From: Primula veris
Taxonomy: Eukaryota > Streptophyta > Magnoliopsida > Ericales > Primulaceae
Direction: 5' to 3'
Length of the DNA stretch: 64,000 nucleotides
NCBI GenBank assembly: GCA_963682055.1
Contig: OY821750.1
Span: 9,116,501-9,180,500 of the forward strand
Position 1 is the first letter of the stretch. Every line of letters begins with the position of its first letter. Below are positions 1 through 11,653 of the stretch, piece after piece. The notes under the pieces were generated by a model. It made no database searches and was not told the origin of the DNA. It saw nothing but the letters and a program-made list of their open reading frames with translations. Made by a program: the position numbers and the translations under genes.

Positions 1-1757
1 TTTGCATCAGAATACCCTTCCAGTACAGCTGGATATCTGGTATAATGCAACCCTCGGTCTGCTGTGTATCTCATGTATCTGAGAAGTCTCATGATGGCCT
101 TCCAGTGTTCCTCATTGGGATTACTGGTGTACCTACTCAGTCTACTCACTGAGTTGGCTATGTCTGGTTTAGTACAGTTCATGACGTACATTAGACTGCC
201 TATTATTCGAGAATATTCCAATTGTCTCACACTCTCCCCAAAATTCTTTTTCAGGGTGGTTGAGATCTCTATTGGAGTTCTGGATGTAACTCTACTATCT
301 TTATCAAATTTGTCAAGCATCTGCCTGACATAGTGAGTTTGAGATAGCGCATATCCGTCTGATGTCTTGGTAATTTTCATACCAAGTATAACATCAGCGA
401 CACCCAAGTCTTTCATCTCGAATTTTTATGACAACATTTTCTTAGTGGAGTTGATGTTATCAATACTCCCTATTATAATCATGTCATCTACGTAGAGGCA
501 GACTACCACGTAGTCCTTTTCATTACCTTTCACGTAGACGCATTTGTCACATTCGTTTATTCGAAAACCGTTTGATAGCATTACTCTATCAAATTTTTCA
601 TGCCATTGTTTAGGCGCTTGTTTAAGTCCATACAAGGACTTCACAAGTTTACACACCTTGTGAGCTTTACCTGGAACCACAAACCCTTCTGGTTGTTCCA
701 TGTAAATTTCCTCTTCCAGTTCACCATTCAAGAACGCCGTTTTAACATCCATTTGATGTATTTCCAGATCGAACAGTGCTGCGAGAGCAATGACTATCCG
801 GATTGACGTCTTCCTGGAGACAGGAGCATAGGTGTCGAAATAGTCGACACCTTCGGTTTGTCTAAAACCTTTCACTACAAGTCTTGCCTTGTATTTCTCG
901 ATTGTTCCATCGAGCTTTCTCTTCCTCTTGAAGATCCACTTGTGTCCTAGTGGCTTACACCCGGGTGGTAAATCCACTAGTTCCCAAGTGTGATTTTGCA
1001 ATATCGATTCAACCTCATTGTTGATCGCTTCCTCCCAATATTGGGCTTCCGGGGATGAAATTGCTTGTTTGAATGTCGCCGGTTCGCCTTCTATCATGAA
1101 GGTTACAAAATCTGGACCGAAAGTCATTTCCTTTCTAGCCCTTTTACTGCGTCGAGGCTCTTCTTCTTCTTCCTCCAGCGGTTCACTTGCCCCCACATTT
1201 TCCTCACTGTTTGACTCCTCAGTCTCTACAGTTATGGAAGACTTGCGGGGAAAGATCTCCTCGAAGAAAGAAGCTTCTCGAGCTTCGATGATAGTATCTA
1301 CATGCACATCGGGATTATCCGACTTGTGCACGAGAAAACGATAATCACTACTGTTTTGTGCATATCCTATGAACACACAGTCTACTGTCTTTGGCCCTAT
1401 TCTCGTTCTTTTAGGAAGCGAGACAAGGACATTCGCAAGACAACCCCAAACCCTTAAGAATTTATAGCTCGGCCGATGGCCTTTCCATAGTTCATAAGGT
1501 GGTTTATCACGCTTCTTATGCGGTAGCTTGTTCAACACATAGTTGGCGGAAAGCAGCGCTTCCCCCCACATGTTCTGGGGTAACCCAGAACTTATTAGCA
1601 TAGCATTCATCATTTCCTTGAGCGTTCTATTCTTACGCTCGGCAACCCCATTCTGCTCCGGAGAGTAGGGGGCTGTGGTTTGATGTACAATGCCACTTTC
1701 TGCGCATATATGCGCAAACGGTGCCTCGTATTCACCGCCTCTATCACTCCTCAACAT
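1..1757 (-). pseudogene. copia pol: integrase C-terminal part, reverse transcriptase, RNase H start
   Basis: The frame 1757-426 holds the integrase end, with the glutamate-containing NGVAERKNRTLKEM motif, then the reverse transcriptase. The latter shows KARLVVKGF, MDVKTAFLNGELEE, SLYGLKQAPKQW and the catalytic YVDD in CLYVDDMIIIG. A TAA at 426-428 interrupts the frame. Downstream of it (425 to 1) the same frame continues into connection/RNase H-type sequence ([15 protein letters not shown], then [14 protein letters not shown]) until the window edge. The upstream join to the rest of integrase is broken by a frameshift near 1808. Motifs are well preserved, so decay is probably moderate in age. 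Confidence 0.9.
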
Positions 1758-1794
1758 TTTAATCTTTTTATTGAGTTGATTTTCTACTTCGGTC

Positions 1795-3081
1795 TTATAA
1801 AGAGCGAATTTCTCTATCCGCTTCGTCTTTACTTCTCATTAAGTAGACATAGCAGTATCTAGTACAATCATCTATAAACGTGATGAAATACTTTTTTCCT
1901 CCTCGCGTTTGTATAAACTTTAAGTCGCATACATCCGTGTGTATTAGACCGAGAGGTTCAGTACTTCGTTCAATATGTTGATACGAAGACTTGGTTAATT
2001 TTGCCTCAACACAAACCTCACATTTATGTTGTTTATCAAATACAAAATTAGGTAGTAGATTCAGTGATATTAATTTCTTCATAGAATTAGCATTCACATG
2101 ACCTAATCTACCATGCCATAAATTAAATGAATCGCAAGAATAAGCAAAAGAAGTTTTATTAGCCTCTTGGGCAACATTAACGGTTACATTATTCTTGGTA
2201 CTGGCCTCAGCCTTAGTACCCAAAATAGCAGACTCGGCTTTAGGAGCCGGAGTATCAACATTTAATTTAAACATGTCGTTGGTCATATAGCCACGGCCTA
2301 CATACATCCCATTTATGGTGATTACAATTTTAGCAGATTCAAATACAAGTTTAAATCCTTTGTTCACCATAACAGACCCGGAAACCAGATTCTTGCGAAT
2401 TTCCGGCACATGGAGCACGCCATTCAGTGTGAGCTCCTTTCCCAATGTCATCTTCAGCAGCACGGTTCCTTTTCCTTCCACCCTGGAAGTAGCCGAGTTC
2501 CCCATGAAGCAGCTCTCATTGTCCACGGCCATATAGGTCTTGAAAATCCACTTGCTGGCACAGATGTGACTAGTGGTGCCTGTGTCCAGCCACCATTCCT
2601 TTGGGTTGCTCCCCACCAGGTTCACTTCAGAAACCACAGCACTCAGGTGCATGTAGTCTTGTCCAGCATCATCTCCTCCCTCAGCCACATTTGCCTGAGC
2701 AGGTGCCCTCTTCCTCCCTTTCCCTTGGAACTTCCTCTTTGGGGGGGGGGGGTGTTTGGGCTTGTCGGTGCGCATCTTACAATCCACGGCACGATGGCCC
2801 GGTTTATTGCACACAAAGCAGTCTCCCATGAATTTCTTCTTGAGAGAGGCACCGACTCCGCTGTCAAAGCGTTTCCGTTTAGACACAGCGTCCTCAACCA
2901 CATGGGCCTTGGCAACCCCGTTGCCTGCTCCGCCACCACCTTTCCTTCCGGATCGGCGGTTGCTTTGCTCAACATTGAGCCTCTCAATGAGTCCCTCCAA
3001 TGTCATAGCCTTTCGCTTGTGTTTCAGGTAGTTTTGAAACTCTTTCCAAGAAGGTGGCAGTTTCTCAATCATTAATGCCAC
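1795..3081 (-). pseudogene. copia Gag zinc knuckle, protease and integrase N-terminal part
   Basis: In order, this frame shows the end of Gag with a CCHC zinc knuckle (CFVCNKPGHRAVDC), an aspartic protease motif (WWLDTGTTSH), the GAG-pre-integrase HHCC zinc-binding region (LWHGRLGHVN then CEVCVEAKL), and the integrase core beginning with HTDVCD and DDCTRY. It ends by frameshift near 1808, where the following integrase segment continues in another frame. At the other end a single extra base in a T run near 3085 separates it from the preceding Gag segment. In an intact element these parts belong to one polyprotein. Confidence 0.9.
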
Positions 3082-3824
3082 TTGGAAAAGGTTCGTTGAT
3101 AACTAGCCCCTCAACCTCAAGCCTATGGTATATGAGTTGGAGTTCCTCAACCTGCTCGATGACACTCTTCCCATCAGTCATCATGTACTCATGAAAGTCC
3201 GTGATGACAAATTTCTTTACGCCAGCGTTATTCACTTTGTACTTTCTTTCAAGAGACTCCCAAAGCTCCTTTGCAGAAGCCTTGGGCTCGAATACACTGA
3301 AGAGAGTGTCATCCAGAGCACACAAGATAGTCGCCGTGTTTCCACGCTTCCACCGCCGAAACCATCTGCACGTCCTCATCGTCCACGCTTAGGACGGGTG
3401 CAGACTCCTTAAGAAACCGGGTCAGATTAAGGGCAGTTAAATAAAACAACATCTTTTGCTGCCAACGTTTGAATTTGTTGCCCCTAAACTTTTCCGGTCT
3501 CTCCAGTTGAGAGGTTGGCAACATTGGCATCGCCGGCGTTGCCGGAGCCTTGCCCTTTGCCCTGGCCGCAGCCACAAGCGCTGCCTTGGCCGCAGCCTTA
3601 GCAGCAGCCTGTGCTGCGGCCGCAGCCGCAACCATAGCATCGGCCTCTGCCGCAGCGGCGTCAGCCGCAGCCTTTGCTGCAGCAGCTTCGGCCTCAGCCT
3701 CAGCCTGAGGCCCCCCACTCGCAACGCTCGCATTGTTATGGCTACTGCCAATCACAAGTGCGCCCTGCACGTTTTCCGAAGAAACGGTGGGTATTTGATC
3801 CTCATTAGTCATCTGAAATGACAA
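3075..3824 (-). pseudogene. copia Gag with alanine-rich N-terminus, frameshifted
   Basis: The frame starts at ATG 3824 (MSFQMTNEDQ). Residues about 41-94 are almost entirely Ala with scattered Glu, Lys and Asp, a predicted long helical low-complexity segment. After a short proline-containing linker comes the usual copia Gag start (RPEKFRGNKFKRWQQKM). The frame breaks near 3330. It resumes in the 3379-3065 frame (ILCALDDTLFSVF, ELWESLERKYK, IEQVEELQLIYHRL), typical of the UBN2/DUF4219 Gag family, and breaks again near 3085. The Ala-rich extension is more extreme than I expect for plant copia Gag; its role is unknown. Confidence 0.85.
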
Positions 3825-4290
3825 ATTAAAACCGTTTAGTTTCTCGCAAGAAAACTAAAATTCTTAATCGCAAATTCTAATTATAACTTAATTAGATTGC
3901 TTCAAAAGAATAAAACAATAAAAGATATTTTAGCGTGAAAATCAAATCACTTTTGATTTCACTAAGAATTCTTTATAGTATTCTAGAATAAAAGATTAAA
4001 ACCAATTCGGATTTATTCTATGTGCAAATTTCAATTTCTAGTAAACTAGCAATGATTTTGCGAGAATAAAAATCGAGACGTCAACAAAAATAAAATAAAA
4101 AAGAAAGTCCTTTTCTTTTCGAAAATAGTAAAACCAAAAAGGCTATTGTTTAAGATTGTTGGATTTGGTACTATTTCGAATACAATAATTGAAAGGACAA
4201 TAAATAAAAGAGACAGGAACGCAAAGGAAATAAACAATTTTATTTCTCACAATTGGAATATAAATTACAATTCCTGACTCAACAAATAAA

Positions 4291-4590
4291 TAAAACTGCT
4301 GGACTGTAATAAAGAAACTGCCGGACTGGTTTAACACATAAATTGGCGGACTGGTTTTACATAAACTGCCGGACTGGTTTTAACAAACTGCCGGACTGGT
4401 TTTAAATAAAACTGTCGGACTGGTTTTGAATAAAAAAAACTGCCGGACTGGTTTTAAGAAACTGCTGGACTGTTTTGTAATAAACGAAACTGCCGGACTG
4501 GTTTTAACAAACTGCCGGACTGTTTTGTAACAAATAAAAAACTGCCAGTCTGGGTTTTACTGAATAAAAAACTGCCGGACTGGTTTTTGT
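4291..4590. repeat. minisatellite of about 12 units in copia LTR/leader
   Basis: About twelve units of 21-29 bp share the core AAACTGCCGGACTGGTTTT, with spacer variation (TAAC, AAAT, GTAATAAA). Several units carry the same variant, for example GGACTGTTTTGTAA in two non-adjacent units, suggesting higher-order duplication. A looser repeat of AGTAAATTACAGAA-like units follows to about 4740. Confidence 0.9.
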
Positions 4591-4992
4591 AAAAGCTGAA
4601 AATTACAGAACTGAAAAGTAAATTACAGAATCGAAAGACTGAAAGTAAACAGTACTGAAATGTAAATACAGAAAAGAAACAGTACAGAAAAGTAAATTAC
4701 AAAAATGAAACGGTACTGAAATGAAAGGGACAAAAAGTAAATGACTGAAAAATAAAGGAAGAGGCAACTGCTTAGCAGTTTCCCTTAAACAATATTTCCC
4801 GAACCACCTTTAAAGGTTTCTGGTTTCGGGACTTTGTTCCCAAGGTACAACTTCTATCTCAGAGTGGCTCGTATGGAAACCGGCACCGAACCACAGGTCG
4901 AGCTGTTGGTGGTGCTGTTCTCTCTCTCTATATGATGCTTATACTGTGAGTTGTGTGTTTGATGGTGTGTTGAAATGAGAGGGGGATGGCTG

Positions 4993-5001
4993 CCTTTTAT
5001 A
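4993..5001 (-). promoter_or_regulatory. LTR TATA box
   Basis: TATAAAAGG on the minus strand lies about 1.17 kb upstream of the Gag ATG, inside the presumed LTR. It is a good match to a plant TATA box, and transcription would start about 30 bases further left. Confidence 0.55.
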
Positions 5002-5275
5002 GGCTCTAATGAAACCGCAGCCATAAATGTTGGTCATCAATTCTGGGAGTTACACCCCCAGAATCCGCTCAATCAATTCTGAAACCGCAACATTTAATCT
5101 CATTCATTGCTGGCGTTTCTATTGCTGGAAACTCTAGGGACTACTTTTGTATTTTATACAAAACTCCCTATTCGGGTTTGGACCCAAGACCCAAGACCCG
5201 AGACATTCCCCAAATCACAAGCCCGCGCTCGCGCCCGATACCCGAGACACGAGCGAGCGCGTGTGTGGTACACAC

Positions 5276-6340
5276 TAATACTCTTAGGTGTATGTGGACA
5301 TGTTATTTTAATAACTACATGGGTTGGTATGGTATATATATTGTAAAATTAACTCTTAATCTTCCAATATGTGATTATACTAAATGGTTTTCCTTTACCA
5401 TTTCGGTTTTCCAGATTTGAGCTTTCGAGGCACCAATTTTGAAGCCAATTTGTATTCACACCCATTCTCTGAATAGGTCATGTGATATACCGTTACGAAG
5501 CTCGTCACACGGGCTACTCAACCACGTTGAGTACGGTATAAACAACTCAGCGCTGTTACACGAAATAATGACTCGAAGTTGGTCCAGTGAACATTCGGAA
5601 ACACCCATGTTTTCACATGTTTTTCCAACAATACTCACATTGTTCCACACTTTTTGGACTGAACCCGCCAAGGCTCTAAAGCTGAAAACAACCAACTAAA
5701 ATAACTCGTTTTGTCAAAAATGCCGGAATCCTGTCCGTTATTAGTTTATTACCAAGCCTGACCACTACTGAGTGGAACTAGGCCGGTCCAAATCCACTCT
5801 AGTTTTCGCAAGTTCATAGGATAGTTGGAACTTTAATTCGGATTTTTAGTAACCTGTACTACCCCAAAGAGAGAGCGCTCTGTATATAAGTACTGTGCAG
5901 GGCCGGTAAGACATGTTATCGTGTTCTTATTAAATCAAGAATAATAGTTATTATCGGCAGTGAGGATTTGATTCTTGCTATTACTGATTTGAGGAACGTA
6001 AGTAAAAGCAGCACTACACAACACAACTAAAAGATTTACAGAATTGGTTAAATATTTCATATTTTACCTATGAAGTATAGTTGTGTACGTAATAGAATGT
6101 AATATGGAGCCTCTTTTTATAAGGTTTTATAAAATTTCAATTATTTTGGTGTTTATAGAATCAATTGCTCGGTTAGCTTTCACGAAAAAATTAATTACAT
6201 TTTTTGGTAATTCTATGAAAATATGTATAGAGTGAAGTTTGGCTGCATCTAGGGCAGCAGGCCAACGCTACGACCTTTTAATGTGTAGCTTAAGGATTTG
6301 TTGATGCATCTTTTGTTTGTAAGATTAATCCATCAAATAA
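5276..6340. other. intergenic, no supported gene
   Basis: No recognisable coding sequence. Both strands show short open frames around 5440-5700 that I could not assign. A TATATAAG followed by a GC-rich start-like segment lies near 5885, but no open frame follows it. Confidence 0.5.
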
Positions 6341-6739
6341 AAACTCTAAATGACACTATTCGGTGCAAGTTTCCTAACAAAAAGTTCATATCATGTGCAA
6401 TTATAACAAATATCTTTGATTTCCATCCAAAGATAACTATTTTATTGCATTGGTAAATAAATTATCGACAATATCATAACACATCATTACTCATATTAAA
6501 AGTATTTATTTACTTGTGCTTACAATTTTTTTACAAAAATAAAACTCTAAATGACACTATTCGGTGCAAGTTTCCTAACAAAAAGTTCATATCATGTGCA
6601 ATTATAACAAATATCTTTGATTTCCATCCAAAGATAACTATTTTATTGCATTGGTAAATAAACTATCGACAATATCATAATACATCATTACTCATATTAA
6701 AAGTATTTATTTACTTGTGCTTACAATTTTTTTACAAAA
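6341..6739. repeat. tandem duplication, 201-bp period
   Basis: Two adjacent copies (6341-6541 and 6542-6739) beginning AAACTCTAAATGACACTATT are nearly identical, with two or three substitutions and small indels in the terminal A run. No coding capacity. The low divergence suggests a recent duplication. Confidence 0.92.
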
Positions 6740-7318
6740 AAAAAAACCATGTGAATACATATAAAGAAAGAACCCAATAAAGAATCGTCAAATTTCAGTT
6801 TCTAGTATTTGGGTTTTATAGATATAAAAGTACAACTCAATTAGAGAGACAGTGATAAAATAATTTTGTGTTAAAATTACAAATATAGGACTATACAATT
6901 TAACGTACTAAATTTTTATACGACGACATAATAAATTAATTATATTTCTTGAGTTAATTAGTATGTAAATGGACATGGAAGAATTGGCCTCCAAATTGTT
7001 TATTAATGAAGATAGGGGATTGGTTTAATTATTACTTTCTACTTTCATAAAGTTATATCATTATATGTAATCATATTTCGATACTTGATTATGCACTAAC
7101 TAATAAGCAGTTCACACATAAGCGGAGGCAGTTAGAGGCTGCTTTCTTGTTTGCAGCTAAATAGGACTCATACGTATATATGCATAACTTGGCTATATAA
7201 GAAATGGTGAAGTCTTTTGAACATTAATATCTCGGCCTTAAATACAAGTTATCCCCTCGAAGAAGAAGACAGATTTACCAGTGTTTTGAGTGAGATTTGG
7301 TTTACAGATAACAATTTG
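6740..7318. other. intergenic, no supported gene
   Basis: AT-rich sequence without recognisable genes. Its last ~35 bp (from 7282) match sequence just right of the gypsy element (from 14812), showing that the element landed in a pre-existing imperfect host repeat. Confidence 0.5.
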
Positions 7319-8781
7319 ATAAGAGATCGATCGGCGTCTAGTATCTATCTAATCATATTTATAACGATCAAACTAAATACCGTGACCCGTCACCTATAAA
7401 TAACTGGAAACCTCACTATGATTAGCTAATATTTCAATACTAAAGATCGCGACCCGTCATCTATAATTAAAGAGGTGCAAATCTTAGTATGATTAGTTTG
7501 ATATGAAACCGCAACCCGTTATCTATAAAGAGGTGGGAACCTTGGTATGTGAATACGCCACAAACGGTTATGCACTACCGAATAATAAGTCGGGATGAAC
7601 GCCACAAGCTAGAATCTTGATAAGTTCGAAAAGTTTAATGAAAAAATAAAGAGAAAAACTCTCAACATATTTAATCCAAATCTGATTTACAATTACACGA
7701 AATGATTCTTATTTATACTTAGAACAAGCCTCCAAGTATGTGAAAAGTTTTAAAAAAACATTAAATAAACATACGTTCAATGTAGGATTGAGCTTTGACC
7801 TTCTAAGTAATTCAAATACTAAAAATCAGCAATACAAAAGTAAATACAATACATTTGAGTTATACAACTCAAGAATGAGTTCAAAGCATTAATTAATTTA
7901 AACCACTTGAGTTCTAGTCTTGGAACCCATGATAATGCATTGAATAATCAGCCAACTTGCATCAATATCTTTAAAATTCAGCTCGTTCATGATTAATCAT
8001 TAAAACCAATGAATTTCCATTCAAATAAGTGTTTTGAATAACTGCAATCGATTTTTGTTTGAGAAATTTTTTCTTCTATTTCAGAAAATATTTTTTATAG
8101 TTTTTTAAAAAGATAATGCTATAAAGAAAAAATCGATAATAACTATAGTAAAAAATGACTTCTTTTTAACAATAGATGTCTTTCACATCCAACAGAATAG
8201 TGAGTAATCTCTTTATTTTCAAATGGCAGTTCCAAAAAAACGTACTTCCATATCAAAAAAAACGTATTCATAAAAATATTTGGAAAAAAAAAAAAGATAT
8301 TGGGCGGCTTTAAAAGCCTTTTCGTTGGGCAAATCTCTTTCCACTGGGCAGTCAAAAAGTCTTTTTGTGCGACAAAAAAATAAGTAATAAAAAATTATGA
8401 TAATTTGAATTTACGCGACTCAAAAAGTTGTCGAATTTTATGGAGACTATAAAATGAATTATTTTCATTGTCTATTGTTTATTGTTTTGACCTAATCAAT
8501 ATGAAATTCTTTTTGCATTCGAGTCTTATAATTTGCAAAATACTACTTTTTTATTATTGAATTCGTAAAAAAAGAAAAAGAAAAAAAAAATTATTATTTT
8601 AAGTCCATTCAGCTTGAACTTCGTCTTAGAATTCGCCTTGACCGTGATCTTCTTATAATATGTCCAAATATCTTGTCTAAATCCTTCACACGCACCCTTA
8701 AAGTACTTAGCTCTTGTATTTGTAATTAGCGAAGTAAGAACATGTAAATAACACTTCGTTAGCACGATCAAGATCACATCA
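7319..8781 (-). repeat. gypsy 3' LTR with internal insertion
   Basis: Starts TGATAAGAGATCG and ends ATCACATCA. It matches 13861-14795 along its length, except that about 550 bp between roughly 8051 and 8603 have no counterpart. Shared landmarks include the GACCCGTCACCTATAAA repeats near 7385, the segment near 7690, and ATTCAGCTTGAACTTCG near 8607. Divergence from the other LTR is clearly visible, so the insertion is old. Confidence 0.92.
8051..8603. other. ~550-bp insertion in gypsy 3' LTR, unclassified
   Basis: Comparison with the other LTR shows the homologous sequence is interrupted here, with a short LTR segment also lost at the junction. The inserted DNA is very AT-rich with long A/T runs. 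I see no convincing terminal inverted repeat, so its class is unknown. Confidence 0.65.
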
Positions 8782-8810
8782 GACTCACTCTCTTGAAAAA
8801 GATATGTCCT

Positions 8811-9994
8811 CTAATCGGAACCTGCAATAGAACAAGATAAGTTAGAAACATCAAAAGATTCACTAACATCATGCTTACCTTGGTAATTCGTTTTGTCTTC
8901 GATCTTTTCAAGCATTAAAATTTTTCTTTCTTTTATCAGGTGCAACCTGGGATTACTTGGAATATACCATCCCAACATCAAATTCCTATCTCCTGACTCA
9001 AACACAACTTTCTTAAACTCATTTTCAAATTTCTGAAATGCAAAATGTCTAATTTTTTTATCAAAGTTCTTTTCAGCCATCTTATTAATCTGCTTAAGAA
9101 ATTCAATATTCATTTTGACAAGCAAGTTATTATAATGAACCATAAAAAGTATAGTTAACTCGAATGGGTCTAAAAAATACAAATCACAAACGAACTCAAG
9201 TGGTGAAAATTTAGTTGCAGAACTCTTATATCTATCAAATGAGAGTTTAACCCACTGCAAACACTTTTTCCACGTACTCAAATTATTTTTTGCTATAGCA
9301 CATGATAAGCTTGATAAAGTTACATATATCAAATTTGTTAGACCATCAGTTTGGGTGTGACAAGTATCATAGAACAATGGATTACATCGGAACTTGAACA
9401 ACAAACTACTACATAAGTAGCTTACTAACTTTATGTTTTCTTTCAAAGCAATACTCGTAGACATGTCATGCATTCTTAAAAGTTCTTCGAAGAATATATT
9501 AGCAACATATACGCCATTATAAGATATGCAATCAGCTAGATGCCTAGCAACCACCACAAGAGCAAATTTCACATGGCATGGATCAAACTCAATTTTACTT
9601 TTACACTGAGGTAAGTCTAGCACGTGATCCACACAAATAACAATCAATTCTTTTAGCAAAGGATTTTCAACATGAAGTTTAAGTTAAACTTGAAAAGCTT
9701 ACTAGTATTAATTTTCCAACCAACTTCATCCAAGATAATTCCTTTAATATGATAGAGTAAAATCAGCTTATATTCGCAATAAGTATACTTCTTGAGATAA
9801 GTACACCAATTTTCAATTCTCAACAAATCTAAATTCATATTTGAATGATCTACATCAAATTTTAAGCTTTTGTTATAGACCAGATTATTATAAGGATATG
9901 CATACACAGCTATACTCGTAACTTTGTTCAACACCAGATTATTATAAGGTGTGTTGGTTAACTCAAAAGGCTTAGCTAAGATATCCACATACAA
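8811..9994 (-). pseudogene. gypsy integrase, degenerate
   Basis: Two overlapping frames (9994-9653 and 9659-8811) hold the decayed integrase. Recognisable pieces are TCHTQTDGLTN, NNLSTWKKCLQWVKLSFDR, SATKFSPLEFVCD, KKVVFESGD and SESFDVSNL. These are the usual order of a plant gypsy integrase core and C-terminus ending a few residues before the polypurine tract. The second catalytic Asp position, normally in an SDRD-type motif, reads ALKENIKLVSYL, so the triad is lost. The N-terminal HHCC zinc region is not recognisable. Confidence 0.85.
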
Positions 9995-9999
9995 ATTTT

Positions 10000-10629
10000 C
10001 TAGAGTTTTAGCAACACCAAGGTGCCCATCAAATCACAATCATGAGCTACTCTAACAAACAAATCAGATAATGAAAAATTAGGCTCATACAACTTATGTT
10101 TTTTGAACAACGATGAATCATTCCTAGCAAGGTCTATATCAGCTACTTTGTCAAAAGCAATGAATACACTTCCAAAATCAGAATTATCAATATAAACATC
10201 TTTAGTGTATTCAAAACTAATTAATTTTGCATCTAAAGTTAAACGTAATGTATACCTTCTCAAGAGCGAATCAGCCACCACATTCACCTTACATTTCTTG
10301 TACTTGATTATAAAAGGAAATTTACCAATGAACTCCACCCACTTGTCATGTATTTTATTCAGCTTGTATTGACCTGTTAGTTTTTTCAAGGATTTCTCAT
10401 CGGTCTGAGTCAGAAACTCGTTCGGCCAAAGGTAGTGTAGCCAAGTCTCCAACAGCCTCACCAATGTATATAACTCGTTGTATGTTGGATAGTTTAGGGC
10501 TGCCATGGTTAGATTTTCACCAAAATATGAAAAGGGACATCCTACTCGTATTAGAACAGCTTCAACACCTATTCCTCTAGCATCACACTCAATTTCGAAA
10601 GTTTTGGTTAAGTAGGATAGTATAAGCAA
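10000..10629 (-). pseudogene. gypsy RNase H domain
   Basis: The motif [16 protein letters not shown] is the RNase H start with its Asp. It is followed by [40 protein letters not shown] and [12 protein letters not shown], matching plant gypsy RNase H in order. It lies between the reverse transcriptase remnant (right) and integrase (left). The frame closes within the linker to integrase. Several conserved positions are changed, for example Gly-Gly to Val-Glu after the first Asp. Confidence 0.9.
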
Positions 10630-10655
10630 ATGAGTTTTAATCAGTTTATCCTTAA

Positions 10656-11222
10656 TTAAGTTAAATGCCTTTTCTTGTTCATTCTCCCACTTAAATTCAA
10701 CATTTTTTTTTTATTCAGTTTAGTTATAAGTGCGACTAAGCTACAAACATCTTTTACATACTCACCACGCAATATAGGAAGTAAAATATACCTTTTTGTA
10801 AGTGTATCAACTACCACATCTGTTTTACCTCCCTCGTAGGTTCCACCAATATCAATGAAATACTTCAGATGGATATGCATCTTACCCTCCTTGAGTTGAC
10901 AAGTCTGAATTCTGATTCCTTCTTCTGTCTTAACAATGTGTTTCATTCTCTTATATAGTTGCAGCCCATTAGCTATTTCATGGGGATTCAAATCTTCACC
11001 ACCCTGTAATGGATGTAGAAAAACACTAGAAAAACAAATTTCATTAGCATTAGCGTTTAAACAAGCCTCACTTGATCTCACGTAAATTCTCACTTTTTTT
11101 CTCTCTTTTATTTCCTCTCCAAACATGGTTTCTTTTTCTCTCTCGTCTCTTTCTCTTTTTATCTCAGATTTTTGTAAGCTCTCACTCTCATTCTTTTCAC
11201 TCTCCTTTTTCTGTTCACTCAT
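10656..11222 (-). pseudogene. gypsy linker plus reverse transcriptase remnant, catalytic core missing
   Basis: A charged Glu/Lys/Arg-rich linker starts the frame, followed by CLNANANEICF and then HEIANGLQLYKRM, typical of the segment just before reverse transcriptase. The frame then runs through about 50 residues of unrelated or rearranged sequence into [18 protein letters not shown], typical of the segment just after it. The palm with its YVDD-type motif is absent. A deletion of several hundred bases removed the catalytic core. Confidence 0.75.
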
Positions 11223-11335
11223 ATTTCTTTTCGTTTTCTTTTAACCTTACTCGATCTTTGTACACCTGATTTGGGGTTAAAGGAACATGGGTAATTTGTT
11301 TTTCCTTGAATATGAAGGAGTATTTATTGGTTGAA

Positions 11336-11602
11336 TCATATGAGTTTCACCTTTCGATCAAACAGCCATGGTTTTCCCAAGAGAATATACGCCGCTTGCA
11401 TGGGAACCATATATAATGAAACGTCATCCTTATATCTCCTTATTGAAAATGACACCAAGATCTGTTTATTGATCATAATGCGGTCACAATATTTTAACCA
11501 TTCTAACTTGTAAGATTTAGGGTGTGTCGAAGTTAGTAAATTAAGTTTTTCGACTATAACATTACTAGCCACATTAATACAACTCTCACCTTCGATTAGC
11601 AT
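11336..11602 (-). pseudogene. gypsy retropepsin-like protease remnant
   Basis: IEGESCINVASNVIVEKL, PKSYKLEWL, KQILVSFSIRRYKDDV, and MQAAYILLGKPWLFDRKV match the plant gypsy protease in order. The active-site Asp region reads IEGESC where Asp-Gly-Gly/Ser is expected, so it is probably inactive. Confidence 0.82.
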
Positions 11603-11653
11603 GCTACAAACTTCTTCATTAACATATCATCTAGTGTGAAAGGTGTTTTAAAC

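Larger units (their letters stand above)
1..5275 (-). mobile_element. Ty1/copia LTR retrotransposon, decayed, truncated by window edge
   Basis: Reading leftward from about 5275 the order is LTR, leader, Gag, protease, integrase, reverse transcriptase, RNase H. Integrase before reverse transcriptase defines Ty1/copia. The 3' LTR lies outside the window, so target duplication and LTR divergence cannot be judged. The open frame is broken at least four times: frameshifts near 3330, 3085 and 1808, and a stop at 426-428. It is therefore a dead copy. I found no clear initiator-tRNA-Met primer site between Gag and the LTR, so the inner LTR boundary is uncertain. The outer boundary near 5275 is an estimate from a TG/CA-like end, not proven. 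Confidence 0.9.
4140..5275 (-). repeat. probable 5' LTR and leader of the copia element
   Basis: The region upstream of Gag carries a TATA box (TATAAAAGG, minus strand, 4993-5001), a pyrimidine/purine-rich start region and a long minisatellite. This fits U3-R-U5 of an LTR. Only one copy is in the window, so neither boundary is confirmed. The segment 5275-5180 is GC-rich and repeats CCCGAGAC-like words. Confidence 0.5.

Noticed and set aside
4291..4590. Regular repeats considered as a CRISPR-like array
   Set aside because: Spacers are not unique, unit lengths vary, and the location is a plant retrotransposon LTR.
5439..5699. Overlapping open frames on both strands (86 and 79 codons)
   Set aside because: No recognisable domain, no start context, and both strands are equally open, which is expected by chance in a slightly GC-richer patch.
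8526..8777. 83-codon minus-strand frame similar to 14528-14791
   Set aside because: Both frames lie within the two gypsy LTRs; their similarity is LTR identity, not gene conservation.
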